From positions 135,558 through 199,557 of the forward strand of contig CAKUZI010000003.1 in the NCBI GenBank assembly GCA_934717855.1: a stretch of DNA of 64,000 bases, given 5' to 3'. The notes under the pieces were generated by a model. The model did not search any database. It worked only from the letters and a program-made list of their open reading frames with translations, and had not been told where the DNA came from. The position numbers were made by a program, and so were the translations under genes. Each line of letters begins with the position of its first letter. Positions within the stretch are counted from its first letter, which is position 1. Shown one piece after another: positions 17,731-26,546 of this stretch. The stretch is from an uncultured Candidatus Melainabacteria bacterium (GTDB taxonomy: Bacteria; Cyanobacteriota; Vampirovibrionia; Gastranaerophilales; Gastranaerophilaceae).

Positions 17731-19347
17731 TTAGTCTTTATCTACTTTTGAAAGCAATTCATCGCAAGCGTAAATATCAAATTTTGTCTGACTAAGCATT
17801 AAAGTTTCGGCAATCAACAAAGCTGTTGGAACTAATGCTGCAACCAAACTCAAGAAAATACCTTGCATATCTCCGCCGATTTCGGTCATAAAATATGAAA
17901 CGTTCATTGCAAATTCTATAAAAATAATTGCACAACCGATTGCTAATGAACGATTTTTCTCAGAGTTAAGTCTGCGAACACCCTCTAATCCGTAAATAGT
18001 AACTCCGTGGTGTTGATAATCAGAAAATCCATCCTGTTTAATTACTTGCGAACCTTGAACTTTTTTTGTACAGAAAAATGCGTTTACAAAAGAAAAGAAC
18101 GCAAAAATAATCATAAATGTCGCAAGAGTTAGGAACACAGGACTTATTCTCAAGCCTGAAATTCTTACCCAGCCTGCAGCTTCCGGAAAGCACATTGCCA
18201 ATGTATTTGAAACACCATAAGCCAAGAATGGTGCTGTTAAAATTCCTACAATTGTTTCCCCAACAGATTTTAGCTGAAGATTGAACATTTTATCTTTAAT
18301 ATACCGCAATTTAGAATTACTTAAACTGTTTATATATCTTTCAATCCATTGTCTATAAGATTTGATAACGCCTTCAAAATCCTCTCTATATTCATACTTG
18401 TCAAGCGTCATAGTCCATTCTGTTCCATTGCATTTGAAATATCCGCATGAAATAGCAAGGACTGCCATAATGCCAGAAAAGAAGAATGAAATGAATATAG
18501 CAAATGTCATAAAATCATTCAAATTCATATAATAAACAAGGTTTACGACGTAAATCCCAAGCACAAATATCAATGAAAAAATTAGCATAAAACTTTGACC
18601 GAGTTTAGCAGATTTTGACATTTCTTTTTGAACATTGCTTTGCAAATACAAATATATTCCTTGTTTCAGCAACAAACAAATTCCATAAATCAATACTGTA
18701 TACATTCCCCAAACTTTAATATTTGTCGGAAGATGTAAAAAGTTGGCAGATTCTTTTATTTCAAGTCCCATAAGATAATTTGATACCCCAAAAGCACAAA
18801 TCATTGAACTGAAAAACATTGCAATATGCAAAAAAATGCTTGTTTTTGAATTAGTTGACAATTTTTGTTTCAAATCGTTTATATGAAAAGCAACTTGTTT
18901 AATAATCGCAACACGAGCTTCTTCCAAGTCTTCTTTTTGTTTTTCTAATTTGACTTTAGTTACGGCGTTAACATCTTTCCCGTATAAGCCTTTAATATCT
19001 TCTTCAGTCAAATCTTCTTTGCCGATTGATGTAATAGTTTTAGTTGCTTTTTGAGTTGGAGCATCTGCAAGAACTTTAATCGCTAAAAATTCATCAGACT
19101 CTCCAAACATAAGTTTGCAAACATTGGTTACGTCAACTCTTTTGATAGGTTGACCTTTGAATAAAACTTTATCACTTTTAAAAGTATTGATAATAGAACA
19201 TTTGTTTTCTGCAATTTTGTATTCCATTGTCAACAAAACATCGTAGCCGGTATTCAAAATAACATCGCAATTAGGGTTTGTTCCGGCAGTTATTACATCT
19301 TTATTAAAAACTTTTTCGCCTTGTGAAGTTGTTATTACTATAGTCAT
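17731..19347 (-). CDS. Polytopic membrane protein with degenerate FHA-like N-terminus
   Basis: The 538-residue protein starts with an all-beta stretch of about 95 residues with an FHA-like pattern (AGTNPNCDVIL, then VLFKGQPIK). The Arg, Ser, His and Asn residues that bind phosphothreonine are not seen, so it may be a scaffold only. A charged helical linker (about 110-165) leads to roughly eight membrane segments between residues 168 and 525, interrupted by a cytoplasmic loop with LDKYEYREDFEGVIKSYRQW. I do not recognise the membrane family. Lying between the vWA gene and the TonB-C gene, it looks like the central inner-membrane component of this system. Confidence 0.65.
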   Translation of the reverse strand: MTIVITTSQGEKVFNKDVITAGTNPNCDVILNTGYDVLLTMEYKIAENKCSIINTFKSDKVLFKGQPIKRVDVTNVCKLMFGESDEFLAIKVLADAPTQKATKTITSIGKEDLTEEDIKGLYGKDVNAVTKVKLEKQKEDLEEARVAIIKQVAFHINDLKQKLSTNSKTSIFLHIAMFFSSMICAFGVSNYLMGLEIKESANFLHLPTNIKVWGMYTVLIYGICLLLKQGIYLYLQSNVQKEMSKSAKLGQSFMLIFSLIFVLGIYVVNLVYYMNLNDFMTFAIFISFFFSGIMAVLAISCGYFKCNGTEWTMTLDKYEYREDFEGVIKSYRQWIERYINSLSNSKLRYIKDKMFNLQLKSVGETIVGILTAPFLAYGVSNTLAMCFPEAAGWVRISGLRISPVFLTLATFMIIFAFFSFVNAFFCTKKVQGSQVIKQDGFSDYQHHGVTIYGLEGVRRLNSEKNRSLAIGCAIIFIEFAMNVSYFMTEIGGDMQGIFLSLVAALVPTALLIAETLMLSQTKFDIYACDELLSKVDKD

Positions 19348-19365
19348 TAATTATCCTCTCAAATT

Positions 19366-20040
19366 CTATCTTCCGATTGCATTAAGAAATTTTCTTATGG
19401 ACTTATCAATATTTTCTTTAGGCGCAACAATCAAATGATTTTCTCCTAAAACCGGTGTTAGTGTCTCTTTTACCAAATCGAGTTTTGCAGGATGTGCATC
19501 CAAAAACATCATAGAAATATCCGGAGCGTATTTTTTTACGTTCTGAACATTGCTTGGTAAAGTATTCCAATTAATTTGTTTTTCTATAGCACCCTCGTTT
19601 TCAAGATCGCCTATAACAACAACAGCAGGAACATAGCCCTCTTTTTTCATTGTTAATGCGTGTGAAAACGCTTTTTTAAGTCCAATTCCGTATGCTGTTC
19701 CATAATCTTTTTGGTCATATTTTGTGAAAGCATCCATTGATTTTGTAATAGTACTTCCATTCATCGGACTGCCTTCGTAAATTAAGTACGCGTCTTCAGA
19801 AACTCTTAAAATTTTAATTTGGTCTTCAGGATCAAGCAAATTGCAGATTTGCCTCAATGTTTTTTTCTGATCAGGAAGATATTTTTGATTTGAAGCAGAA
19901 GAATCAATTAAAAATATAACTGAAGCAGGGTGAAAATCATCAACTTTAATTTGTTTTAGCCCCGCCCATACAAATTTTAATGCAACTGATAAAATCAGTA
20001 TTACTAATCCTAATGTAACTAATTTTTTATTTAATTTCAT
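19366..20040 (-). CDS. Membrane-anchored von Willebrand factor A domain protein
   Basis: The 224-residue protein has one N-terminal membrane anchor (7-26), then a vWA-like domain facing the periplasm. The metal-ion-dependent adhesion site is visible: DSSAS at 46-50, a Thr at about 115 in GTAYGIGL, and Asp145 in IGDLEN. vWA domains bind protein partners through the metal. It lies 77 bases after the secreted beta-rich protein gene and 18 bases before the FHA-like gene. This pairing of vWA with FHA-like and TonB-like proteins suggests an envelope machine. The function is unknown. Confidence 0.75.
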   Translation of the reverse strand: MKLNKKLVTLGLVILILSVALKFVWAGLKQIKVDDFHPASVIFLIDSSASNQKYLPDQKKTLRQICNLLDPEDQIKILRVSEDAYLIYEGSPMNGSTITKSMDAFTKYDQKDYGTAYGIGLKKAFSHALTMKKEGYVPAVVVIGDLENEGAIEKQINWNTLPSNVQNVKKYAPDISMMFLDAHPAKLDLVKETLTPVLGENHLIVAPKENIDKSIRKFLNAIGR

Positions 20041-20117
20041 AAAAACAATATAGCATATTTTTTTCGAAAATGCAAAATTTTACTTGATTGTATTAATTGA
20101 TTATGATTAATTTATTA

Positions 20118-20930
20118 CTATAATGCAGTTGCGTTTAGAGGTTCGGATAATCTGATTTCAATTGTTGTACCGTCAGGGATTTGGACTTCTTCTCCACGTT
20201 GCATTGAACCGCGCAAACCTCCGCCTGCAGCGCCTAAACTTCCAAAAATTAACATATTCTTGCCAAAATCATCGCTTCTACCACCTAGTGCAGTTAGCGC
20301 AGCACCGACAAGCATACTGCCTAAAGCCCCGACAACAACATCTCGAGTCATTTTTCTTGCTCGTTCACTTTTGGGTTTAAGATAAACTTTTTCGGTAGAA
20401 ATATTAATTTGAGCCCCATCAGGAGTTAAAATCTCATTAAATGCAAGTTCTATCATTCCACTACCATACGCAAACCCTGCATTTTGGGCATCTGTAGCTA
20501 TTCCATAAACAAGACTCCCTGCAGGAGCGACAAGTTTTCCATTATATCTTAAATCATTTGTCAATCTAACGGTTAGGCGGTCATTTTTTTCTAAACTACC
20601 TGAATTTATTCCGGAATCAAACGTTACTTGAAAACTTGTCCCTGACGGGATATTAACTATATAGCCGTTTAGAGGTTGAGTTTTTACTTGTGTATAAGTG
20701 TTGTATTGGATTTCATCCAACAATGTCGGAGGGTTTTGGTGGATTAGTTGGTCATTTTTAATCTCCGTTCTATTACGTTTTTTAGAAAAATCCGTTGATT
20801 GAGCATTATGTATCTGTTGATTTTTTTGCCTGTCAAATTCAGCCTGTGCTTCATCAGAAAAATCGTATTCTGCAAACACCGGTAAGGCAAGGATTTGAAA
20901 ACATATTATAAGTGACAAAATCTTTTTCAT
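20118..20930 (-). CDS. Secreted beta-rich protein with a glycine-rich hydrophobic segment
   Basis: The 270-residue protein has a clear signal peptide ending LPVFA/EYDF at residue 20. After a Gln/Lys-rich linker comes a beta-rich domain, with VNIPSGTSFQVTF at about 93-105, then VRLTNDLRYNGKLVAPAGS and GTTIEIRLSEPL near the end. The pattern is reminiscent of VirB10/TrbI-like barrel domains (repeated P-x-G-T-x-hydrophobic), but the match is weak. A GALGSMLVGAALTALGG segment could form a glycine-zipper-like membrane insertion. It is the first gene of the envelope operon and diverges from plsY. Confidence 0.6.
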   Translation of the reverse strand: MKKILSLIICFQILALPVFAEYDFSDEAQAEFDRQKNQQIHNAQSTDFSKKRNRTEIKNDQLIHQNPPTLLDEIQYNTYTQVKTQPLNGYIVNIPSGTSFQVTFDSGINSGSLEKNDRLTVRLTNDLRYNGKLVAPAGSLVYGIATDAQNAGFAYGSGMIELAFNEILTPDGAQINISTEKVYLKPKSERARKMTRDVVVGALGSMLVGAALTALGGRSDDFGKNMLIFGSLGAAGGGLRGSMQRGEEVQIPDGTTIEIRLSEPLNATAL

Positions 20931-20953
20931 TGTATTTATATTATAATATATTC

Positions 20954-20982
20954 TTGAATTATTACAATATCCTTGTTATAAT
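20954..20982 (+). promoter_or_regulatory. Promoter of plsY
   Basis: TTGAAT (20954-20959) and TATAAT (20977-20982) are separated by 17 bases. The plsY start follows about 60 bases later. Confidence 0.65.
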
Positions 20983-21008
20983 AATTTTCAAAGTTCGTAT
21001 TCGAATAT

Positions 21009-21026
21009 CACGTAAAATATTACGTG
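21009..21026 (+). promoter_or_regulatory. Perfect palindrome just before the plsY ribosome site
   Basis: CACGTAA (21009-21015) and TTACGTG (21020-21026) are perfect 7-base arms around AATA. It lies in the plsY leader, just upstream of the AAGGGAGA ribosome site, and could be a protein-binding operator or a small mRNA hairpin. No regulator is identified. Confidence 0.45.
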
Positions 21027-21044
21027 GTGGCAAAGGGAGAGAAA

Positions 21045-21650
21045 ATGGAAAAAATATTAGAATTATTTGCAGTTGTAATTAGTGCATATATAATCGGTTC
21101 AATTCCGACAGGATATATTATTGTAAAAGCTTTTACCGGCGAAGATATTAGAACAATCGGTTCTGGTTCAACCGGCGCTACAAATGTAAAAAGAGTTATG
21201 GGTAAAAAATGGTTCTTTATTACATTGTTGTTAGATGCTTTTAAAGGTGCATTACCAGTTGTTTTGGCTGCATTATTTGCAAAATCTTTTACCGGAATTG
21301 GGTTGTTACCTGTTTTAGCTGCAATTGCTGTAATTTTAGGACACAGTAAATCAATTTTCTTAAAATTTACCGGTGGAAAATCTGTAGCATCAGGAGTTGG
21401 GACTATTTTAGCTCTTAATTGGCAAGTTGGCTTGATTATTGCCGGAATTTGGGCTGTGATTACTTTCTTCTCTAGATATGTTTCTTTAGGTTCAATTATT
21501 GCTCTTGGATTGTCTCCATTTATTATGTGGGCTTTTCATGCGCCAATTGCATATATCGCATATTGTGCGTTGGGAGCTTTATACATAATTTGGCTTCATA
21601 GATCAAATATTCAAAGACTTATTAAAGGCGAAGAAAACAAGGTGAGATAA
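21045..21650 (+). CDS. plsY: Acyl-phosphate:glycerol-3-phosphate acyltransferase
   Basis: This is the first acylation of phospholipid synthesis, from acyl-phosphate to glycerol-3-phosphate. The 201-residue integral membrane protein has the conserved SGSTGATNVKR motif, a GHSKSIFLKFTGGKSVASG stretch carrying the second and third family motifs, and five to six hydrophobic helices. A GTG begins the frame at 21024, but the ATG at 21045 follows the AAGGGAGA site, so I chose it. The TAATGG overlap at its end couples it to a 65-residue membrane protein. Confidence 0.95.
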   Translation: MEKILELFAVVISAYIIGSIPTGYIIVKAFTGEDIRTIGSGSTGATNVKRVMGKKWFFITLLLDAFKGALPVVLAALFAKSFTGIGLLPVLAAIAVILGHSKSIFLKFTGGKSVASGVGTILALNWQVGLIIAGIWAVITFFSRYVSLGSIIALGLSPFIMWAFHAPIAYIAYCALGALYIIWLHRSNIQRLIKGEENKVR

Positions 21651-21847
21651 TGGATTTTACTGTACTTTTAATTGGCTTAGGAATTATAGTTGTCTTGTTT
21701 ATTGTGGGAAAAATCTTCGCAATTTTGACAAAGATATTCTTTATAATTCTACTTGTCGTAGCTATTGCGGTCGGAGTTTTCTTTTGGCAGAATAACAACA
21801 AAGAAAATTCGCAAAAAACAAGTTATAGCGTAGAATACAGGGTATAA
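21650..21847 (+). CDS. Small membrane protein coupled to plsY
   Basis: The 65-residue protein is mostly hydrophobic. One membrane helix is at 5-24 and a second at about 29-47, followed by a short polar tail rich in Asn, Lys and Glu. Its ATG overlaps the plsY stop (TAATG), implying translational coupling. No family is recognised. A role tied to the membrane enzyme PlsY is suggested only by the coupling. Confidence 0.6.
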   Translation: MDFTVLLIGLGIIVVLFIVGKIFAILTKIFFIILLVVAIAVGVFFWQNNNKENSQKTSYSVEYRV

Positions 21848-21861
21848 ATTTTAAAATGTTC

Positions 21862-21900
21862 GGAGAGGTTAGATTAGAATTTTAATCTCTCCAACTTTTT
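21862..21900. terminator. Hairpin between convergent plsY operon and asparaginase gene
   Basis: ggagaggtt (21862-21870) pairs with aatctctcc (21884-21892) with one G-U, followed by a T-rich run. It overlaps the last bases of the asparaginase gene, which ends on the other strand. Confidence 0.65.
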
Positions 21901-22825
21901 GCCCATGTATAGTTTTTATATCCAAATCCATTGGGACATCTGCCCAGTGGATATTTTTTAAAATTTGACAAACAACGAGTTCTCTTGCTTTCATGTCGCA
22001 GTCTGCAATTTTTACAACAAAAGCTTCCTCTGTTTTAGTGTTAACCACAATACAAAGTCCGCCAGCTCCAACTTTTGCGACTATGTTTTTAGAGTATTCA
22101 ATGATTTTTGTGTCACTTCTGTCTTCTCCGCCGATAATGTACGGATGATTTAAGAAAGCATTTTTAATTTTTTCATATTTTGGATTGCAAAATAGGTTTA
22201 AATAACCATGCAACATATTAGTCAAAGGCATTGACATAATAGGAACCCCACATCCATCTGTTGTTACAGGGAATTCCTTTGTAACTTTGCATAATTCATA
22301 GATTTTTGCTTTAATAGCTTTTTGCAAAGGATGTTCGGGGCTGTCATAAGTTTTCAAATCCCAACCTTTCATTTTGCATAAGCCCAACATCATTACGTGT
22401 TTACCGGAACAGTTGTTCTGTAGTAGATGTTCAGGTGTTCCGTTCAAAATCATTTTTGTTTGTTCTGTTTTAGATAAAGGTTTGTGTAAACCGCATTTTA
22501 AATAGCTTTCATCCAAACCTATTTTATTTAAAAGATTAAAAGCTGTTTGAACATGGATTTCTTCTCCGGCATGAGAGGCGCAACAAATAGCGATTTCTTC
22601 TTCTGTCATGTCGTAGAATTTATCCATTCCATAATCAATCAAAAGACTTGCTTGTAGTGGCTTTGCACAAGAACGCAAGTAAAAAGGATAACTTTTTGCA
22701 TCGCCGGTAAAGTCAAATGCTTTATTCTTGTTTGCAAGTACAACGAATCCGTAATGTTCTTGTTCTACAAGTCCATCTCTGTTATATTCTACTAATAATT
22801 CAGGTTCTGTATTATTGTTGACCAT
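21869..22825 (-). CDS. Asparaginase II family protein (PF06089-type)
   Basis: The 318-residue protein fits the thermolabile asparaginase II family first known from Rhizobium, unrelated to E. coli AnsA/AnsB. Signatures are RSCAKPLQASLL, AICCASHAGEE, NNCSGKHVMMLG, DGCGVPIMSMPL, and VGAGGLCIVV. The enzyme would hydrolyse asparagine to aspartate and ammonia in the cytoplasm; no signal peptide is present. Its start overlaps the 3' end of the upstream gene by 14 bases, so the two are co-transcribed. Substrate specificity within the family is not proven from the sequence. Confidence 0.88.
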   Translation of the reverse strand: MVNNNTEPELLVEYNRDGLVEQEHYGFVVLANKNKAFDFTGDAKSYPFYLRSCAKPLQASLLIDYGMDKFYDMTEEEIAICCASHAGEEIHVQTAFNLLNKIGLDESYLKCGLHKPLSKTEQTKMILNGTPEHLLQNNCSGKHVMMLGLCKMKGWDLKTYDSPEHPLQKAIKAKIYELCKVTKEFPVTTDGCGVPIMSMPLTNMLHGYLNLFCNPKYEKIKNAFLNHPYIIGGEDRSDTKIIEYSKNIVAKVGAGGLCIVVNTKTEEAFVVKIADCDMKARELVVCQILKNIHWADVPMDLDIKTIHGQKVGEIKILI

Positions 22826-23567
22826 TTCTTTTTACCAATTCTAATAATTGAAGAAGTTTACGTTTTAATTTAAGGTTTTCATCTTTAAGTTTGTTGATTT
22901 CTTCTTCGTATTTTTGATTTTCATCTGTATATGTTGTTTCCGGTTTTGGAACAGTTGTGTAATCAAGGATAAAACGTTTTTTAGCCTCTTCTTTTAAAAC
23001 TAATAATGCTTTTAAATCTGCTTCAGTAACATAACCTAATTCGATTAAAATTTCTCCAAATTTTTTCGGATTATTACTTTCTTGCGCATCTCTATGTGCT
23101 AAAATTGCTTTTTGTAATTGATCAACGTCTATAGTCTCTCTTTGTTTAAAATATTCACCGGTTCTGAATTTGCCGGAAATATAGCCGGCCATTGCGTGAA
23201 TTTCTTTTGAATCCGGTACTTTGATAAAATTTTGTTCTAGGCAAAGTTCATAATATTTTGCAACTTCTTCCATTGATAAGAAATTGTTGACAGAAATTTC
23301 AATTAAACTGTATTCGTTGGCACAACCTTGCAAAAAGTTGTATATGTTATTGTCAAGTCCGCATTTGTGTTCTGTTAATTCTGTTTTCCCCTTGAATGTA
23401 AGAGTTGGTACAAATGTAGAAAAAATATCTTCTTTGTGATCTTTTAAAAATTCTTCGCAATAATACAATTGCATTTCTTTTTCGAGTCTTAAATAAATAA
23501 CTTGTTTAATCCATAAAGGCACGCCCAAAACTTTTTCTAAAAACAATTCAAAAATATTCTTTTTCAA
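22812..23567 (-). CDS. Protein with MshEN/GspE-N-like module and coiled-coil tail
   Basis: This 251-residue cytoplasmic protein is not a known enzyme. Residues of about 165-195 (FGEILIELGYVTEADLKALL) match the short helical motif found at the N-terminus of type II/IV secretion ATPases, where MshEN versions bind cyclic-di-GMP. The C-terminus is a charged leucine-heptad coiled coil (about 210-248). The N-terminal 150 residues are unrecognised and Glu/Tyr-rich. It overlaps the asparaginase gene by 14 bases. A link to type IV pili or c-di-GMP is inferred from the module only. Confidence 0.6.
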   Translation of the reverse strand: MKKNIFELFLEKVLGVPLWIKQVIYLRLEKEMQLYYCEEFLKDHKEDIFSTFVPTLTFKGKTELTEHKCGLDNNIYNFLQGCANEYSLIEISVNNFLSMEEVAKYYELCLEQNFIKVPDSKEIHAMAGYISGKFRTGEYFKQRETIDVDQLQKAILAHRDAQESNNPKKFGEILIELGYVTEADLKALLVLKEEAKKRFILDYTTVPKPETTYTDENQKYEEEINKLKDENLKLKRKLLQLLELVKRNGQQ

Positions 23568-23689
23568 ATCAACCTCTCAAATAATATCTATGTGTTTTTA
23601 ATTATAACACATTTAATGATTTTATTCAAGTTCTAAATAATTCAAAAAGATTGTCTGAAAGGCCGATTAAAATCTTCTGCTTTGTGGTA

Positions 23690-23718
23690 TTGATTTATTC
23701 TTGTGAAAATAGTATTAT
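23690..23718 (+). promoter_or_regulatory. Promoter of the VKOR-DsbA gene
   Basis: TTGATT (23690-23695) and TATTAT (23713-23718) are spaced by 17 bases and end 26 bases before the ATG. Confidence 0.55.
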
Positions 23719-23744
23719 GAAAGCATTAATAGGAGAACTTTATA

Positions 23745-24938
23745 ATGGAAAAAGAGATGAAAAAGAAGATTGCAATTGCATCTATTGCGGTTGTAGGTAT
23801 AATTACAACAATTAAACTTGCGGTAATTTATTATAATGCGAATTTTAATCCGTATGCACTCTCAAGTTTTTGTTCAGTAAATGACTTTATTGATTGTGAT
23901 GGAATTGCTAGAACTCCGGAAGCTCAATTTTTAGGAATTCCGCTTGCATATTGGGGAATGTTCTATTATGCATTTGTCTTTTTGATGCTTTTTGCTCAAA
24001 AGTTGAAAAATGTGAAATTATTCAAGTTCATGGAAGTTTTTAAAAATCCGATGGATTATATCGCTTCGTTAGGCTTGTTTGCATTTTGCGTTTCAATGAT
24101 ATTGCTATGCTTAAGCTTATTTGATATTAAAAAACTTTGTGTTCTTTGTGCATTTACATATATTTTAAACCTTGCAATCGGTTGTGTTGCGACAGATTTT
24201 AAAAACGGAGGATTTATTCATTCTGTTAAACAAAGTATCAATGACTTTTTAGATGCAATTAAAATTAAAAAATATTTAATAGCACTTATTGCAGTTTTGG
24301 CTGTTGCTGTTGGATTTTTGACATATACTCGTGTGACATTTAAGTTTGCTCCGCAAGTAAAAAGACAAATGGAATTTAAAGAATTTAAGCATAAGAAAAA
24401 TCAATATGCAGTTAAAGGAAATCTTTTGGGAGACGAAAATGCTAAAACAATTGTTTATGTATATTCAGATTATCAATGCCCGATTTGCCCTGTTCACAAT
24501 GTAATGGTACATAAACTTGCCAAGGAAATGAAAAACATTAAAATTGTTCACAAAAATCTTCCGCTGGATACAAGTTGTAATGCTTATTTGCAAAGTCCGT
24601 TCCACCAAGGTTCTTGTATAGATGCTCAATATGTAATTGCAGCAGAAAAGCAAGGCAAACTTTGGGATATGAACGAAATTTTGTTTGAGAAAAAACCTCA
24701 AACTGAAGATGAAATTCTTAAACTTGTTGAAAATCAAGGATTTGATCTTGAAAAATTGCAAGAAGATGCAAACAGCTTAGAAACAATGAATCAAATTAAA
24801 GATGAAATTGATTTTGCATACAAACATGGTATTAACGGAACTCCTTCAACAATGATTAACAACGAAGTATATGTAGGAGTTAAGCCATACAAAGAATTTA
24901 AAGAATGGGTTGAAAAAAATGGAGCAGAAAAAAAATAA
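23745..24938 (+). CDS. VKOR-DsbA-like fusion, disulfide bond formation
   Basis: This integral membrane protein fuses a vitamin K epoxide reductase domain to a thioredoxin-like oxidase, and would oxidise cysteines in exported proteins with quinone as acceptor. The 397-residue protein has a periplasmic-loop Cys pair (C43 and C51), the quinone-side CVLC at 132-135, and a final membrane helix at about 178-194. The DsbA-like domain has active site CPIC (245-248) and a cis-proline loop at NGTPSTMI. Such fusions are common in Cyanobacteria and their relatives. A TAGGAGA site precedes the ATG. The downstream queH starts inside its last codons. Confidence 0.93.
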   Translation: MEKEMKKKIAIASIAVVGIITTIKLAVIYYNANFNPYALSSFCSVNDFIDCDGIARTPEAQFLGIPLAYWGMFYYAFVFLMLFAQKLKNVKLFKFMEVFKNPMDYIASLGLFAFCVSMILLCLSLFDIKKLCVLCAFTYILNLAIGCVATDFKNGGFIHSVKQSINDFLDAIKIKKYLIALIAVLAVAVGFLTYTRVTFKFAPQVKRQMEFKEFKHKKNQYAVKGNLLGDENAKTIVYVYSDYQCPICPVHNVMVHKLAKEMKNIKIVHKNLPLDTSCNAYLQSPFHQGSCIDAQYVIAAEKQGKLWDMNEILFEKKPQTEDEILKLVENQGFDLEKLQEDANSLETMNQIKDEIDFAYKHGINGTPSTMINNEVYVGVKPYKEFKEWVEKNGAEKK

Positions 24939-25464
24939 AATAGTTCTCCACGCTTGTTGCGGAATTTGTTCTGGATATCCTGTGTCTTACTTACAAGACG
25001 CAGGATATCAGGTTATTGTATATTTTTATAATCCAAATATTTTTCCTATTGAAGAATACCAAAAAAGACTGGAAGCCGAAAAAACACTTTGTGAACATTT
25101 TGGCTGTGAATTGATTGAGGCAGAATATAATCCTGAAGAGTTTTATAGAGTGGCTAAAGGGTTTGAACAGGAGCCTGAAAGAGGAAAAAGGTGCGACAAG
25201 TGTTTTGAGTTGCGTTTGAAAAAGACAGCAGAGTTTGCAAAGTCGCAAAGGATTGAAAATTTTACAACTTCAATAGTTATAAGCCCGCATAAAAATTTTC
25301 AAAAGCTTTCTGAGATAGGTGAAAAAATTGCGTTAGAAGAGGGGCTGAACTTTCTTGCAATTGATTTTAAAAAGAAAGACGGTTTTTTGAAAACAAATAA
25401 AATTTCTAGAGAATTAAGTTTGTATCGCCAGAATTATTGCGGTTGCAAATTTAGTTTAAGATAA
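24919..25464 (+). CDS. queH: Epoxyqueuosine reductase QueH
   Basis: This is the last step of queuosine tRNA-modification synthesis, reducing epoxyqueuosine to queuosine with an iron-sulfur cluster; it is the non-orthologous replacement for QueG. The 181-residue protein contains HACCGICSGYP, FYNPNIFPIEEY, EPERGKRCDKCFELRL and the C-terminal YRQNYCGC. These Cys pairs are the QueH metal and disulfide sites. The frame is open from a TTG at 24910, but the ATG at 24919 is preferred. It overlaps the VKOR-DsbA gene by 20 bases, so expression is coupled. The start carries no strong ribosome site. Confidence 0.93.
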   Translation: MEQKKNKIVLHACCGICSGYPVSYLQDAGYQVIVYFYNPNIFPIEEYQKRLEAEKTLCEHFGCELIEAEYNPEEFYRVAKGFEQEPERGKRCDKCFELRLKKTAEFAKSQRIENFTTSIVISPHKNFQKLSEIGEKIALEEGLNFLAIDFKKKDGFLKTNKISRELSLYRQNYCGCKFSLR

Positions 25465-25568
25465 ATCATATATTTACACTATGAATTATCCTCAAAATGT
25501 TATATAATAAGATAAAAAGCTTGATTTATTAAATAAAATTATTAAAAAGAGAGAAAAAGGATAAGAGT

Positions 25569-26540
25569 ATGAATAATAAATTGATTTTAACGTTAGTAGC
25601 AATTCTTACATTGGGAGCATTAGGCGCATATGCAGCAGGTGTAGATAAATTGCCTCCAATTGATAATAATTCCAAAAATAGTAGCAGTCCAAGTTCTGAT
25701 GCTTTGGATTTTTCTAAACAAAAAGTTTATTATCCGAACGCTACGACAAAAAGTATTGCTCTAAAATATAAAGCAGGAAATTATTCAGGTTGTTTGCAAG
25801 AATGTTATTCTTTATTGAAAAAACAACCTAACAACCCTTTGGGTTATTACTATTTGGCAATGGTTTACACGCATTTAGATAAAAAATCAGAAGCTGTTTC
25901 TGCATATGACAAGGTTATTAAATTAAATCCAAATCAATATCTAGTTGACTATGCTACAAAAGGTCGTGATTGTTTAACTGGTGGGCCGGCATGTCATCCT
26001 GAAGCTCAGCAAGGTGAAGAACAACTTGATGATTTGGATAAATTTATCAAAGCTCCATACGGCAATGGTTTGTCTCCTGAATTGAATAATGAAGTTCGCC
26101 AAAAACAACTTAATAATATTCAAGAAACTATTAACAAAAAAGAAAATCTTGAAAACCAAGATATAGAAAGAATTAAAAAGTTTGACAACAGCAAATCAGA
26201 GGCAGAAGAGACGATTAAAATTGCACAGGTTTCAGATGAAGAAGTCTTAAAAGCTATCAATACATTGAAGGAAGCCGGTGTGAATGTTTCTGTTCAATCT
26301 TCTGCAACAGAAAATCCTTATGCGATGGCTCAATATCAAGATCCGAGAGTTGCGGAAATGAATATGTTGTTGGGAAATAATAACAACAACAATAATAGTA
26401 TGATGAATGTGGTTCCGATGTTGATGAGCCAAGCTCAAAAAGGTGAAAATATTGATCCGAGAATTATGCAGACTTTGATGATGGATTCAATGATGTCAGG
26501 TTTTAATAATTTGAATAGTAATAATAACAACAATTATTAA
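25569..26540 (+). CDS. Secreted TPR protein with Asn-rich tail
   Basis: The 323-residue protein has a signal peptide cleaved near GAYAA at residue 23, then a Ser/Asn-rich linker. A pair of TPR-like helices follows at about 60-120 (ALKYKAGNYSGCLQECYSLL, then LGYYYLAMVYTHLDKKSEAV). The middle is a charged helical segment. The C-terminus has two poly-Asn runs (around 270 and 315) and Met-rich stretches. It probably binds partners in the periplasm. It precedes a second TPR-like gene by 6 bases. The poly-Asn repeats are built from aat/aac codons and could vary in length by slippage. Confidence 0.7.
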   Translation: MNNKLILTLVAILTLGALGAYAAGVDKLPPIDNNSKNSSSPSSDALDFSKQKVYYPNATTKSIALKYKAGNYSGCLQECYSLLKKQPNNPLGYYYLAMVYTHLDKKSEAVSAYDKVIKLNPNQYLVDYATKGRDCLTGGPACHPEAQQGEEQLDDLDKFIKAPYGNGLSPELNNEVRQKQLNNIQETINKKENLENQDIERIKKFDNSKSEAEETIKIAQVSDEEVLKAINTLKEAGVNVSVQSSATENPYAMAQYQDPRVAEMNMLLGNNNNNNNSMMNVVPMLMSQAQKGENIDPRIMQTLMMDSMMSGFNNLNSNNNNNY

Positions 26541-26546
26541 TGATTT

